Notes: generated by a model not told the origin, from the letters alone. Positions 54,224 to 63,036 are shown, counted from the stretch's first letter. The stretch: DNA of 64,000 nucleotides from Actinomycetes bacterium (GCA_023460975.1 JAEWOG010000053.1:8429-72428), one strand, 5' to 3'. Program-made: numbers and translations.

Positions 54224-55447
54224 ATGGACCTCATCCCCACCCCCGGCCAGGTGGTGACCGCCGCCGGCAACGTGGCGCACAAGGTGCTCTACGGTTCGGT
54301 GGCCGACCTGCGCACCATGCCGCGCACGCTCATCGAGTCCGGCGAACTGCGCGAGGTCTTCGAGTACGCCCCCGCGGCGGCCCCCACCACACACACCTCG
54401 ACACACACCGCGACACTCGCCTCGCCCGAGGGCGACCCGGTGCTGCTGGTCCCGCCGCTGGCCGCGCCGGCGCTGTGCTTCGACCTGCGCCGCGGCTGCT
54501 CGCTCGTGGAGCACCTCGTCGATGCCGGCGTGCCGACCTATCTGGTCGAGTACGGCCAGGTCTCCTACGCCAACCGCACGCTCGGGATGGAGCACTGGGT
54601 GCGCGAGGTCGTGCCCAGCGCGGTGCGCGCCGTGCACGAGCGCACGGGTCGCCCGGTTCACCTCGTCGGGTGGAGCCTGGGCGGGATCTTCGCCCTCCTG
54701 GCTGCGGCGGACTCCCCCGACCTGCCCCTCGCCTCGGTCGTCGCCTTCGGCTCGCCGGTCGACGTGAGCAAGGTCCCGCTGATCGCGCCCATGCGGCCGC
54801 TGCTCAATCTTGCGCCGGTGGGCGCGCTGGTCACGCGCGGCTACCAGGCGATGGGCGGCATCCCCGTGCCCGTCGTCGGCTGGGGGTTCGCCGCGGCGTC
54901 GGTCCACAAGCTCCTGACCAAGCCCCTGGTCATGGCCGCCAACCTCGACGACAAGGACCTGCTCGCCCAGCTCGAGGCCGTCGAGAGGTTCATGTCGTCC
55001 ATGCACGCGTATCCGGGTCGCTCCTTCGGACAGCTGTTCCATCGCATGGTGAAGGGCAACGCGCTCGCCGACGGATCCCTCGACCTCGGCGGCAAGGCGG
55101 TCACGCTGGCCGACGTACGGGTGCCCGTCCTGGCCTTGGCGGGCACGACGGACGGGATCGCCCCGGTGGCGGCGGTGCATCCGGTCGTCGACCTGTTGAG
55201 CGGCTCACCCGAGGTGGCCTTCGAGGTCGTCCCCGGCGGTCACCTCGGCATGCTCACGGGACGAGCGGCGCGGACGCAGACCTGGCCGCTGCTCGTGGAC
55301 TGGGTACGGCGCCAGGCCAGCCCAGGCGCCCCGGCCGCGGCCGGACCTTCTGATCCCGAGCGCAGCATCGGCACCAACCGGCGCCGGCGTCACTCCTCGG
55401 CGTCCTCGCGCAACCTGGCCGCCCGCAAGGTGCCACCTGCTGACTGA
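54224..55447 (+). CDS. Alpha/beta hydrolase (PhaC/polyester-synthase-like fold)
   Basis: A 407-aa hydrolase. The nucleophile is S151 in GWSLGG; PhaC polymerases would have cysteine there, so a hydrolase or esterase is favoured. The arrangement MEHWVREVVPSAVRAVHE before the nucleophile resembles PhaC-type proteins. The last 40 residues are a disordered basic tail. It is leaderless and divergent from the glutamate-synthase-like gene. The substrate is unknown. Confidence 0.8.
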   Translation: MDLIPTPGQVVTAAGNVAHKVLYGSVADLRTMPRTLIESGELREVFEYAPAAAPTTHTSTHTATLASPEGDPVLLVPPLAAPALCFDLRRGCSLVEHLVDAGVPTYLVEYGQVSYANRTLGMEHWVREVVPSAVRAVHERTGRPVHLVGWSLGGIFALLAAADSPDLPLASVVAFGSPVDVSKVPLIAPMRPLLNLAPVGALVTRGYQAMGGIPVPVVGWGFAAASVHKLLTKPLVMAANLDDKDLLAQLEAVERFMSSMHAYPGRSFGQLFHRMVKGNALADGSLDLGGKAVTLADVRVPVLALAGTTDGIAPVAAVHPVVDLLSGSPEVAFEVVPGGHLGMLTGRAARTQTWPLLVDWVRRQASPGAPAAAGPSDPERSIGTNRRRRHSSASSRNLAARKVPPAD

Positions 55448-55526
55448 TTCGCACCCCTTGACCCGTACCCGAGCCGACCGGTTGTCTGGACCAGTCCGCT
55501 CCATCTCGGGAACAGGAGTAACACCG

Positions 55527-56300
55527 ATGCACCCTGCCACGAATCGATCAGCCGGTCGTCGTACGAAGTCCGCACTCGCGGCGCTGACGATGCTCTGCGC
55601 GTCCTTGTTCGCCATCACCACCCTCGGCGCTCCCCCTGCCAACGCCGACGGGTGCTACACGTGGAGCCGCAGCCTTGCGCCCGGCGCCACCGGGAGCGAC
55701 GTCTCCCAACTCCAGATCCGCGTGGCCGGGTGGGCCGGCTACGGCACGATGCTCGCCATCGACGGGTCGTACGGCCCCGCCACGACCACCGCGGTGCGCA
55801 ACTTCCAGTCCGCTCACGGCCTCACCGTCGACGGGCTCGCCGGGCCGCAGACGATGGCCGCGATCTATGCGTTGCAGGACGACGACTGCTCGACCGCGCA
55901 CTTCGACTGGGCGGAGGTCGACGGCGGCTGCGGCGTGGGCGGCTATTCCGGTGGCACCGTGAGCGCATCGCAGGTCAAGGAGAACCTGCGCCGCGCCATG
56001 TGGCGCGCCGAAGCTGTCCGGCAGCGGCTGGGCAACAAGCCGCTGCGCGTGACGTCCGGGTTCCGCTCGACGTCGTGTGACCGGCAGGTCGGCGGCTCCG
56101 GCTCTGGCTACCACACCTACGGGATGGCGCTCGACCTCGTCGGGTATGCCGGATCCCCGTCCTTCTGCCAGATCGCGTCCGCCGCGCGCTACTCGAGCTT
56201 CGGCACCATCCTCGGACCCGGCTACCCGGGCCACAACGACCACGCCCACATCGACATCGCCAACCGCCGCTTCTGGAGCGCCTCCAGCTGCGGCATCTGA
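55527..56300 (+). CDS. Secreted peptidoglycan-binding M15-type peptidase
   Basis: A 257-aa exported protein. The signal peptide ends near residue 40 (PANA-D). A peptidoglycan-binding domain follows (about 50-115, AIDGSYGPATTTAVRNFQ), then an M15A D-Ala-D-Ala carboxypeptidase-like domain with zinc ligands H196 and D203 in HTYGMALD and H239 in HNDHAHID. Six cysteines in the mature part could form disulfides. A GGAG site lies upstream of the ATG at 55527. It probably trims cell-wall peptides. Confidence 0.88.
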   Translation: MHPATNRSAGRRTKSALAALTMLCASLFAITTLGAPPANADGCYTWSRSLAPGATGSDVSQLQIRVAGWAGYGTMLAIDGSYGPATTTAVRNFQSAHGLTVDGLAGPQTMAAIYALQDDDCSTAHFDWAEVDGGCGVGGYSGGTVSASQVKENLRRAMWRAEAVRQRLGNKPLRVTSGFRSTSCDRQVGGSGSGYHTYGMALDLVGYAGSPSFCQIASAARYSSFGTILGPGYPGHNDHAHIDIANRRFWSASSCGI

Positions 56301-56391
56301 GGGGGTCGGCCGGGGTCGCGCCCACGCGGCGCGATCCCGGCCGGAGCCTCGTCCGCGCGTGAGGTGGGCCACAACCCGGGCAACTTCTCGA

Positions 56392-56397
56392 TAGCCT
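56392..56397 (+). promoter_or_regulatory. -10 box (TAGCCT) of leaderless MFS gene
   Basis: TAGCCT ends 6 nt before the ATG at 56404. Confidence 0.6.
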
Positions 56398-56403
56398 CCG
56401 TGC

Positions 56404-57756
56404 ATGCCAGAAACCGCGCCCGGCCGCCTGCCCCGCTCCGTACGCCTCGGCTACGGGTCGGGCTCCGTCGCCACGGGCGCCTTCGGCACCGTGCCCGGCC
56501 TGATGCTGCTGCCCTTCCTCACCGACCAGCTCGGGATCGCCGCCCTGTGGGCCGGCGTCATCGTGTTCCTCCCGAAGTTCTGGGACGTCCTGCTCAACCC
56601 CGTCGCAGGACGCATCTCCGACCGCACGGTCCACCCCGCCGGGCCCCGCCGCCCCTGGATGATCAAGGCCGGCATCATGCTGGCGGGCGCCTTCGCGCTG
56701 ATCTTCGCCGTGCCCGACCTCGGCAACCGCGGCCTCGAGGCCGGCTGGGTGCTCCTCTTCTTCCTGCTCGCCGCCAGCGCGTACGCCTTCTTCCAGGTCC
56801 CCTACGTCGCGATGCCCGCCGAGATCACGACCTCGTACGACGAGCGCACCCGGCTGATGACTGCCCGGGTCGCCATCCTGGCGCTCACGATCATGGCCGC
56901 CGGGGCGAGCGCGCCGATGATCCGCGACGCGTACGAGGGTCGCGACGGCTACCGGATCATGGGGGTCGCGATGGCCCTGGTGATCCTGCTGGGTGTCGTG
57001 CTCGCCTACCTCGGCACGGCCAGGGCGCCGATCGGGGCGGTGGCTGCCGGAGGCGGGTCCCTGCGCGAACAGCTCACGATCGTCGCCGGCGCCCGCGACT
57101 TCCGGGTGCTGCTGACCACCTTCATCGTGCAGGCGCTGGCGACCGGATGCATGCTCGCGGGCGTGGACTACCTCGCCGGCGAAGTCCTGGGCCGCTCGGG
57201 GGCCGCCACGATCCTGTTCGTGTGTTTCGTGGGACCGGCGCTGGTCCTCACGCCCGCCTGGGCCGCGCTGGGCACACGGATCGGCAAGAAGCAGGGATAT
57301 CTGATCTCCTCGCTCGTCCTCGCCACCGGCGCCCTCCTGGCCAGCCTCGCCCAGGTGAGCCCGGACTGGGTCGTCTTCGCGGCCACGGCTCTGGTCGGCG
57401 TCGGCTATGCCGGGTGCCAGGTCTTCCCCATGGCGATGCTGCCGGACGCCGCCGCCGTGGACTCCGCCCGCAGCGGCGAGAACCGCACCGGCGTCTACAC
57501 CGGCGTGTGGACGGCCGGGGAGACCTTCGGCCTCGCACTCGGCCCCGCCGTCTACGCCCTCGTGCTCGCCTTCGGCGGGTACGTCTCCAGCAGCGGCGAA
57601 GCGGTGACGCAGCCCGACTCCGCGCTGAGCGCCATCACCATGGGCTTCTCCATCCTGCCCGCCGTCCTCGTCCTCGCCAGCCTGTTCTGGCTCCGCTCCT
57701 ACCGCCTCGACGCGACCGAGGTCGCCGCCGCCACGACCACGGAGGTTGCCCGATGA
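56404..57756 (+). CDS. MFS/GPH-type transporter
   Basis: A 450-aa membrane protein with about 12 helices. The KFWDVLLNPVAGRISDRT loop matches the glycoside-pentoside-hexuronide cation symporter (MFS_2) type. It overlaps the following PLP decarboxylase by 4 nt (ATGA), so the two are made together; a transporter of the decarboxylase's substrate or product is a reasonable inference. Confidence 0.85.
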   Translation: MPETAPGRLPRSVRLGYGSGSVATGAFGTVPGLMLLPFLTDQLGIAALWAGVIVFLPKFWDVLLNPVAGRISDRTVHPAGPRRPWMIKAGIMLAGAFALIFAVPDLGNRGLEAGWVLLFFLLAASAYAFFQVPYVAMPAEITTSYDERTRLMTARVAILALTIMAAGASAPMIRDAYEGRDGYRIMGVAMALVILLGVVLAYLGTARAPIGAVAAGGGSLREQLTIVAGARDFRVLLTTFIVQALATGCMLAGVDYLAGEVLGRSGAATILFVCFVGPALVLTPAWAALGTRIGKKQGYLISSLVLATGALLASLAQVSPDWVVFAATALVGVGYAGCQVFPMAMLPDAAAVDSARSGENRTGVYTGVWTAGETFGLALGPAVYALVLAFGGYVSSSGEAVTQPDSALSAITMGFSILPAVLVLASLFWLRSYRLDATEVAAATTTEVAR

Positions 57757-59183
57757 CCTACAGCGATCTGCTCGCCCAACTGCGGGCCATGCAGTCCCAC
57801 GACCTGCCGGTGCACGGCGGACGGACCCTGGCCTACGTCTACGACGGCGGCATGGCCGACGTCGACAGGTTGGGGCGGGACGCCGTGGCGGCGTACGCCG
57901 GGTCCAACGGACTCGACCCGACCGCCTTCCCCTCCCTGCTGCAGATGGAGAACGAACTCGTCGGGTGGGCATGCAGGATCACCCAGGCCCCCGACAGCGC
58001 GGTGGGCACCGTCACCTCCGGCGGCACCGAGTCGATCCTGCTCGCCGTCCAGGGCGCCCGCGACTCCCGCCCGGACCTGGCGCGCCCGCGGATGGTCGTA
58101 CCGGCCACGATCCACGCCGCCTTCCACAAGGCCGCGCACTACTTCGGAGTCGAGGCCGTCGTGGTGCCCGTCGGCGGTGACCACCGCGCCGACGTGGCCG
58201 CCATGACGGCCGCGATCGACGACGACACGGTGCTGGTCGCCGTCAGCGCCCCCTCGTACGCGCACGGTGTCATCGATCCCGTCGCCGAGATCGCGGCGGC
58301 CGCGGCCGAGCGCGGCGTGCGGTGCCACGTCGATGCGTGCATCGGCGGGTGGGTGCTGCCGTACGCGGCGCGCGCCGGACGTCAGGTGCGCCCCTGGGAC
58401 TTCAGCCTCGAAGGGGTCACCTCGATCTCGCTCGACACCCACAAGTACGCCTACGCCCCCAAGGGGACCTCGCTCCTGCTGCACCGCGACTCTGCGCTGA
58501 GGCGACCGCAGTACTTCGCGTCGGCGACGTGGCCGGGCTACACGATGCTGAACTCGACCACCCAGTCGACCCGTTCCGGTGGCCCGGTCGCCGGGGCATG
58601 GGCCGTGGTGCGCGCCATCGGCGACGAGGGATACGAGCGTCTCGCCGATCGCGCCTTCAGCGCCGTCGAGTCGATCGTGGACATCGTGGCCGCGACCGAG
58701 GGCGTCCAAGTCGTGGCGCTGCCCGACTCGACACTGGTCGCGGTCGCCACCGACGAGAGCTGCGATCCGTTCACGATCACCGACGAGATGGCCGAGCGGG
58801 GCTGGTACGTCCAGCCGCAGATGCGCTTCGGCGAGGACCCCGCGACGATCCATCTGTCCGTCAGCCCCGCCACGATGGACCATCTGGAGGAGTTCGAGGA
58901 CGCCTTCGCCGTGGCCGTGGCCGCCGCCCGCCGCGCGGGCCCGGTGCAGCTCGACGAGACCCTGGTGGAATTCATCGGTGCGCTCGACCCGACCACCCTG
59001 TCCCCGGACGAGTTCGACGGCCTGCTCGCTGCCTCGGGGCTGGTGGGCTCCGACGCCGAGGGGGGCCTCGCCCTGCCCACTCGCATGGCCGAGATCAACG
59101 CGATGCTGGACGTCGCCACCCCGGCGATGCGGGAGGCGCTGATGATCGAGTTCCTCGACCGGCTGCAGCGGCCGGTGCGATGA
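57753..59183 (+). CDS. PLP-dependent group II decarboxylase / sphingosine-phosphate-lyase-like
   Basis: A 476-aa fold-type I PLP enzyme. The phosphate-binding TSGGTESI (88-95), cofactor aspartate D194 in HVDACIGGW, and PLP lysine K231 in DTHKYAYAPKG are all present. The pattern is closest to sphingosine-1-phosphate lyases and related aspartate/tyrosine decarboxylases. It is coupled to an MFS transporter upstream and overlaps ung by 4 nt downstream. The substrate is unknown; actinobacteria lack typical sphingolipids, so an amino acid or phosphoamine is more likely. Confidence 0.85.
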   Translation: MTYSDLLAQLRAMQSHDLPVHGGRTLAYVYDGGMADVDRLGRDAVAAYAGSNGLDPTAFPSLLQMENELVGWACRITQAPDSAVGTVTSGGTESILLAVQGARDSRPDLARPRMVVPATIHAAFHKAAHYFGVEAVVVPVGGDHRADVAAMTAAIDDDTVLVAVSAPSYAHGVIDPVAEIAAAAAERGVRCHVDACIGGWVLPYAARAGRQVRPWDFSLEGVTSISLDTHKYAYAPKGTSLLLHRDSALRRPQYFASATWPGYTMLNSTTQSTRSGGPVAGAWAVVRAIGDEGYERLADRAFSAVESIVDIVAATEGVQVVALPDSTLVAVATDESCDPFTITDEMAERGWYVQPQMRFGEDPATIHLSVSPATMDHLEEFEDAFAVAVAAARRAGPVQLDETLVEFIGALDPTTLSPDEFDGLLAASGLVGSDAEGGLALPTRMAEINAMLDVATPAMREALMIEFLDRLQRPVR

Positions 59184-59869
59184 CCTCGCTGGAGCACCTC
59201 GTCGAGCGCGGGCTCGTGGCCGGCGACTGGGCCGATGCGCTGGCGCCCGTCGCCGAAACGATCGCGCGCATGGGCGACTTCCTGCGCGCCGAGCTCGCGG
59301 CGGGACGCTCCTACCTGCCCGCTGGTGACGCGGTGCTGCGCGCCTTCGAGCGCCCACTCGCCGACGTCCGGGTCCTGATCGTGGGGCAAGACCCCTACCC
59401 CACGCCCGGGCATGCGATCGGCCTGTCCTTCGCGGTCGCACCCCAGGTGCGCCCGCTGCCGCGGTCGCTGGTCAACATCTACGCCGAACGGCAGGCCGAC
59501 CTCGACATCCCGCCCGCCGCGCACGGCGACCTGACCCCGTGGTCCGACCAGGGGGTGATGCTCCTCAACCGCGTGCTGACCGTACGGCCCGGCGAGGCGG
59601 GGTCCCACCGCCGCCAGGGGTGGGAGGAAGTCACGACGTGCGCGATCGAGGCGCTCGTGCACCGCGGCGGCCCGTGCGTGGCGATCCTGTGGGGCCGCGA
59701 TGCCCAGGGGCTGGCGCCGATGCTGGGAGCCATGCCACGGATCGAGTCCGCCCACCCCTCACCGCTCTCGGCCTCGCGGGGATTCTTCGGCTCCCGGCCG
59801 TTCAGCCGGGCCAACGCCCTGCTCGTCGAGCAGGGCGCGGAGCCGGTGGACTGGCGGATCCCCGACTGA
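59180..59869 (+). CDS. ung: Uracil-DNA glycosylase
   Basis: A 229-aa family 1 enzyme. The catalytic VGQDPYPTPGHAIGLSF motif and the AHPSPLSASRGFFGS DNA-intercalation loop are both intact. It removes uracil from DNA. It overlaps the decarboxylase by 4 nt and converges on the anti-sigma gene with a 2-nt gap. Confidence 0.95.
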   Translation: MTSLEHLVERGLVAGDWADALAPVAETIARMGDFLRAELAAGRSYLPAGDAVLRAFERPLADVRVLIVGQDPYPTPGHAIGLSFAVAPQVRPLPRSLVNIYAERQADLDIPPAAHGDLTPWSDQGVMLLNRVLTVRPGEAGSHRRQGWEEVTTCAIEALVHRGGPCVAILWGRDAQGLAPMLGAMPRIESAHPSPLSASRGFFGSRPFSRANALLVEQGAEPVDWRIPD

Positions 59870-59871
59870 CG

Positions 59872-60645
59872 TCAGGCCTCGAGCGTGCCCCGCGCGAGGC
59901 TGGTCCCCGAGTGCGTGGGGTTGCCGTCGTCGGGCTCGGAGGAGATGTCGACGATGAGGTATCCCTGATCGAGGAGCCGCTCGGGGAACTCGAAGTCGCC
60001 CGACTCGCCGCTCGACAACAGGCCCAGGGAGACCATCCGGGTGCCGTCGGTGTTGATCAGCCAGACCTCGCGGATGCCTTCGGGGCCGTCGAGGTCGGTC
60101 GCGGCCACGTGGAGCACCACCCGATCGTCCTCGCGGCGGACCTCGGCGGTGCCGCGTCCCTGCGCCGACGCGTCGAGCGTCGCGAGGGCGGCCGAGCTCA
60201 GCACCGTCGGAGCCGGCGGCGCGTCCTGAGGGTCGTCGAATGCCAGGGCGCCGAGGCCGACGCCCGCGACGAGCGCAACGGCGGCAGCGGTCGCGGCCAG
60301 CCACGCGGGGACCCCGCGGCGGGGAAGCCGTACGACCTCCGCCGGGGGCTGCTCGGCGACACGCTCCACGTCGACTGCGGGCTCGGCCCGGGGTACGTCC
60401 GTTACGGCGGAGGCGAGGTCGGCCTCGCGGGCCACCGACTCCCACATGCCGGCCGGGGGCGCGACGAGTTCGACGTCGCCCGAGCCGCGGGCCAGGGTCA
60501 GCACCCGCCGCAGCTCCGCGACCTCGGTGGCACACGCGACGCAGGCCGTGAGGTGGTCGGTCACATCGGCGCCGACCTCCTCGCCCAGGGCCAGGTCGGC
60601 GAACGTCTCCTCGGTGGGATGGCGCAGGGTCTCATCGGGATTCAC
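59872..60645 (-). CDS. Anti-sigma factor (RskA-like)
   Basis: A 257-aa membrane protein. The N-terminal zinc-binding anti-sigma domain has the HLTACVACATEV motif, one membrane helix follows (about residues 114-135), and a C-terminal extracytoplasmic RskA domain occupies the rest. It would hold the sigma factor at the membrane until proteolysis releases it. The GTG at 60645 overlaps the sigma gene by 14 nt. Confidence 0.88.
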   Translation of the reverse strand: MNPDETLRHPTEETFADLALGEEVGADVTDHLTACVACATEVAELRRVLTLARGSGDVELVAPPAGMWESVAREADLASAVTDVPRAEPAVDVERVAEQPPAEVVRLPRRGVPAWLAATAAAVALVAGVGLGALAFDDPQDAPPAPTVLSSAALATLDASAQGRGTAEVRREDDRVVLHVAATDLDGPEGIREVWLINTDGTRMVSLGLLSSGESGDFEFPERLLDQGYLIVDISSEPDDGNPTHSGTSLARGTLEA

Positions 60646-61225
60646 GGGCCACCTCCTCGAGGGCACGGCGAAGTTCCAGCAGGCCCCGACGCACATGACT
60701 CTTGACGGTCCCCAGGGGGAGTCCGGTCCGCTCCGCGATCTGCGGGTGCGTCAGGTCGGCGGCGAAGGCGAGCCGCAGGATCGTACGGCGGGGCTCGCCG
60801 AGGTCGTCGAGATGTTGGGCGACGACCAATCGGTCGACGACGTCGGCGGAGTCATCGCCGCCGGAGGCGCCTCCGAGTCCGGCGTCGGTCGCCGCGCCCT
60901 CGTGCGCCGCCAGGGCGGCCACCTTGCGGGCATCGCGGGCCCGCTCGGCGAGCCGGTCGGCGATCCGGTGCCGCGCGATCCCCACCAGCCACGCCGGGAG
61001 GGCGTGCTCGCTGGGGGTCAGGGTGTGCCGGCTGGACCAGGCCGAGACGAACACCCTCTGGGTCACGTCCTCGGCGTCGTGGTGGGCACCGAGGGCCTTG
61101 AGCGCGATCGAGTGCACCAGCGGCGACCAGCGTCGAAAGATCTCGGCAAGGGCGCCTTCGTCGCCGCCGCGCAGGCGCGCGGCGAGGTCGAGGACGGCGC
61201 TCTGCTCGCCGGACAGCGTGGTCAC
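60632..61225 (-). CDS. ECF sigma factor (SigK-like)
   Basis: A 197-aa ECF sigma factor. Region 2 (EIFRRWSPLVHSIALKALG to DVTQRVFVSAW) and region 4 (AADLTHPQIAERTGLPLGTVKSHVRRG) are clear. It directs RNA polymerase to stress or envelope genes. GTG at 61225 lies 6 nt after TACGGT. Its neighbours are an RskA-like anti-sigma and a fasciclin-domain protein, as at the mycobacterial SigK locus. Confidence 0.9.
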   Translation of the reverse strand: MTTLSGEQSAVLDLAARLRGGDEGALAEIFRRWSPLVHSIALKALGAHHDAEDVTQRVFVSAWSSRHTLTPSEHALPAWLVGIARHRIADRLAERARDARKVAALAAHEGAATDAGLGGASGGDDSADVVDRLVVAQHLDDLGEPRRTILRLAFAADLTHPQIAERTGLPLGTVKSHVRRGLLELRRALEEVARESR

Positions 61226-61231
61226 GGCGAC

Positions 61232-61237
61232 ACCGTA
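61232..61237 (-). promoter_or_regulatory. -10 box (TACGGT) of leaderless sigma gene
   Basis: TACGGT on the minus strand ends 6 nt before the GTG at 61225. Confidence 0.55.
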
Positions 61238-61254
61238 CAGGCCGTCCTGAACCG

Positions 61255-61290
61255 GCGAGCGCGGCCCGGCGAGGACCGGGCCGCGCTCGC
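61255..61290 (-). terminator. Terminator of the fasciclin gene
   Basis: A perfect 15-bp stem (61255-61269 with 61276-61290) with loop CGAGGA lies 33 nt beyond the fasciclin stop. Confidence 0.8.
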
Positions 61291-61323
61291 GGTGGAGCGG
61301 GCGTTCAACGCACCCGCGGCCCG

Positions 61324-61956
61324 TCACAGGTCGATCGGCCGCAGCACCCGGTCGATGCCGTGCGCGATCTGCTTGTTGGGCTTGTTGAGGTCGATCGCGC
61401 TCAGCACCACGGTGGCGTCCGGGGCGTCCTTGTCGCGGTCGACCAGGGTGATCTTCGGCGTCTTGCCGCCAGCGACCTTGACCTTGACCTTGGCGCCCTG
61501 AGCGGTCTTGAGCGCCGCCCCGTCGGACGCGAGGACCTTGCCGCTGCGCAGCGTGGCGCCGGGGACGACGTGGTACAGGAGCACCTGCTCGATCGTGTCC
61601 ACTCCCGCCGCCTCGACGAGCGTCGTGAAGACCTTCTTCTCGCTGCGGATGCTCTTGCCGGTCAGGTCCTTGGCGAGCTTCCGGAAGGCCTGGTCGGTCG
61701 GCACGAACGCAGTCAGGCGGGCGTCGGCGTCGGCGAGGGCGGCGACGGCGGAGTCGGGGTTCGCCTCGACGATGGCCAGCGCCGCCTCGGTCACGATGTC
61801 GAAGTCCTTGGAGTTCTTGTCGAACCGGTTGCCGTCGGAGGTCAGCACCGTCACCAGGCTCGTGGCGTCCGAGGCCTGCGCCTGGGCGGGGGCAGCGGTG
61901 CCGAGCCCGGTCGCGGCGATCGCAAGGGCGGCGAGGGATCCGGTGAGTCGCTTCAT
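61324..61956 (-). CDS. Secreted fasciclin-domain protein (MPT70/83-like)
   Basis: A 210-aa exported protein. The signal peptide ends near ...AAPAQAQA, with no lipobox. A single fasciclin domain follows, with LTAFVPTDQAFRKL (H1 motif) and the closing VLLYHVVPG and IAHGIDRVLRPIDL. Such proteins mediate adhesion; in mycobacteria MPT70 and MPT83 are SigK targets. Its leader folds into a structured stem (61973-61980 with 62002-62009) around GCACCAC/GTGGTGC just before a GAGGAAG site. Confidence 0.9.
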   Translation of the reverse strand: MKRLTGSLAALAIAATGLGTAAPAQAQASDATSLVTVLTSDGNRFDKNSKDFDIVTEAALAIVEANPDSAVAALADADARLTAFVPTDQAFRKLAKDLTGKSIRSEKKVFTTLVEAAGVDTIEQVLLYHVVPGATLRSGKVLASDGAALKTAQGAKVKVKVAGGKTPKITLVDRDKDAPDATVVLSAIDLNKPNKQIAHGIDRVLRPIDL

Positions 61957-61972
61957 GGCAAAACTTCCTCTC

Positions 61973-62009
61973 GAAGGGGGCACCACGGTGGTGCGCCGTT
62001 GCCCCCTTC
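61973..62009 (-). other. Structured leader of the fasciclin gene
   Basis: An 8-bp stem (GAAGGGGG with CCCCCTTC) encloses a 15-nt perfect hairpin GCACCACGGTGGTGC. It lies 17 nt upstream of the start and could shield the ribosome-binding site or stabilise the mRNA. Confidence 0.5.
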
Positions 62010-62088
62010 TCCGCCCGAGTCCCCCGTACGGATGCACCCCCGGAAAGAAATCTTCGAGGAATCTCGCCGCCGTCCGCCCGGGGAATAA

Positions 62089-62104
62089 AGTTCGACTTTG
62101 AACT
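62089..62104. promoter_or_regulatory. Candidate operator of the dioxygenase gene
   Basis: AGTTC-N6-GAACT lies directly against the -10 box TATTGT. Its position suits a repressor, for example a MarR-type protein; the regulator is not in the window. Confidence 0.45.
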
Positions 62105-62109
62105 ATTGT
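62104..62109 (+). promoter_or_regulatory. -10 box (TATTGT) of leaderless DODA-type gene
   Basis: TATTGT ends 7 nt before the ATG at 62117. Confidence 0.6.
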
Positions 62110-62116
62110 GCTGGAC

Positions 62117-62890
62117 ATGAACGCACGGATGCCCGCCCTGTACATCGGCCACGGCGCCCCGCCGCTGCTGGACGACCCGATCTGGTCCGGCCAGTTGGCG
62201 GCATGGGCGTCCGACCTGCCTCGCCCGAAGGCGATCCTCATCGTCAGCGCCCACTGGGAGTCGGCGCCCGTCAGCCTGTCGGGCAACTTCGCGCCACTGG
62301 TCTATGACTTCGGCGGGTTCGCGCCGAAGTACTACCAGATGACGTACGAGACGCCCGACAGCTCCGCGCTCGCCGCCCGGATCGCGGCGATGATGCCGGA
62401 CAACGAGCCCGTCCACCAGCACACCGAGCGCGGCCTCGACCACGGCGCGTGGGTTCCGCTCAAGATCATGTACCCGAAGGCCGACATCCCGGTCCTGCAG
62501 ATGTCGCTGCCGACCCAGGACCCCGTACGGCTCATGAAGCTCGGTGAGCGCCTCCGCCCACTGCGCGACGAGGGCGTCCTGATCATCGGCTCGGGGTTCA
62601 TGACCCACGGACTGCCGTTCCTCAAGGAGTGGCGCATCGACGCGCAGGCGCCGGGCTGGTCCACGGACTTCGATGCGTGGGCCGGCGAGGCGCTCGCTCG
62701 CGGCGACGTGGATGCGCTGGCGAACTACAAGGCCGCCGCGCCGGGGATGCCGTACGCACACCCGACGGTGGAGCACTACACGCCGCTGTTCGTCACCTTG
62801 GGCGCCGCGACGACCCCCGACGAGCCGGGAATCCAGGTCATCGACGGCTTCTGGATGGGGCTGTCGAAGCGATCGCTCCAGGTCGCCTGA
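62117..62890 (+). CDS. DODA-type extradiol aromatic ring-opening dioxygenase
   Basis: A 257-aa class III dioxygenase of the 4,5-DOPA-extradiol/YgiD type. Metal ligands are H12 in YIGHGAPP and H46 in SAHWES, with further histidines in RGLDHGAWVPL. It would cleave catechol rings or detoxify related phenols using Fe(II) or Zn(II). ATG at 62117 fits the leaderless -10; GTG at 62108 is unlikely. Confidence 0.9.
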   Translation: MNARMPALYIGHGAPPLLDDPIWSGQLAAWASDLPRPKAILIVSAHWESAPVSLSGNFAPLVYDFGGFAPKYYQMTYETPDSSALAARIAAMMPDNEPVHQHTERGLDHGAWVPLKIMYPKADIPVLQMSLPTQDPVRLMKLGERLRPLRDEGVLIIGSGFMTHGLPFLKEWRIDAQAPGWSTDFDAWAGEALARGDVDALANYKAAAPGMPYAHPTVEHYTPLFVTLGAATTPDEPGIQVIDGFWMGLSKRSLQVA

Positions 62891-62902
62891 CGTACGCTCC
62901 TC

Positions 62903-63036
62903 CCCGGTGGTCCAGACCACCTCGACCGGCCGCAAGTAAAGCGGGGTTATCGGTACTGGTGCGCCGCTATAGCGGTGTGTCAGTACGGATAACCCCGCTT
63001 TACATGACGAGGGGGGCGGTGGTCTGGACCACCGGG
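62903..63036. repeat. 134-bp nested palindromic element
   Basis: Terminal 19-bp inverted repeats (62903-62921 and 63018-63036), each itself a small hairpin GGTGGTC/GACCACC, enclose a second inverted repeat with 23-bp arms (62936-62958 and 62981-63003, one mismatch). At the centre lies a third palindrome CCGCTATAGCGG. The whole fills the gap between the stops of two convergent genes. It may be a terminator or a mobile palindromic element. Confidence 0.85.
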
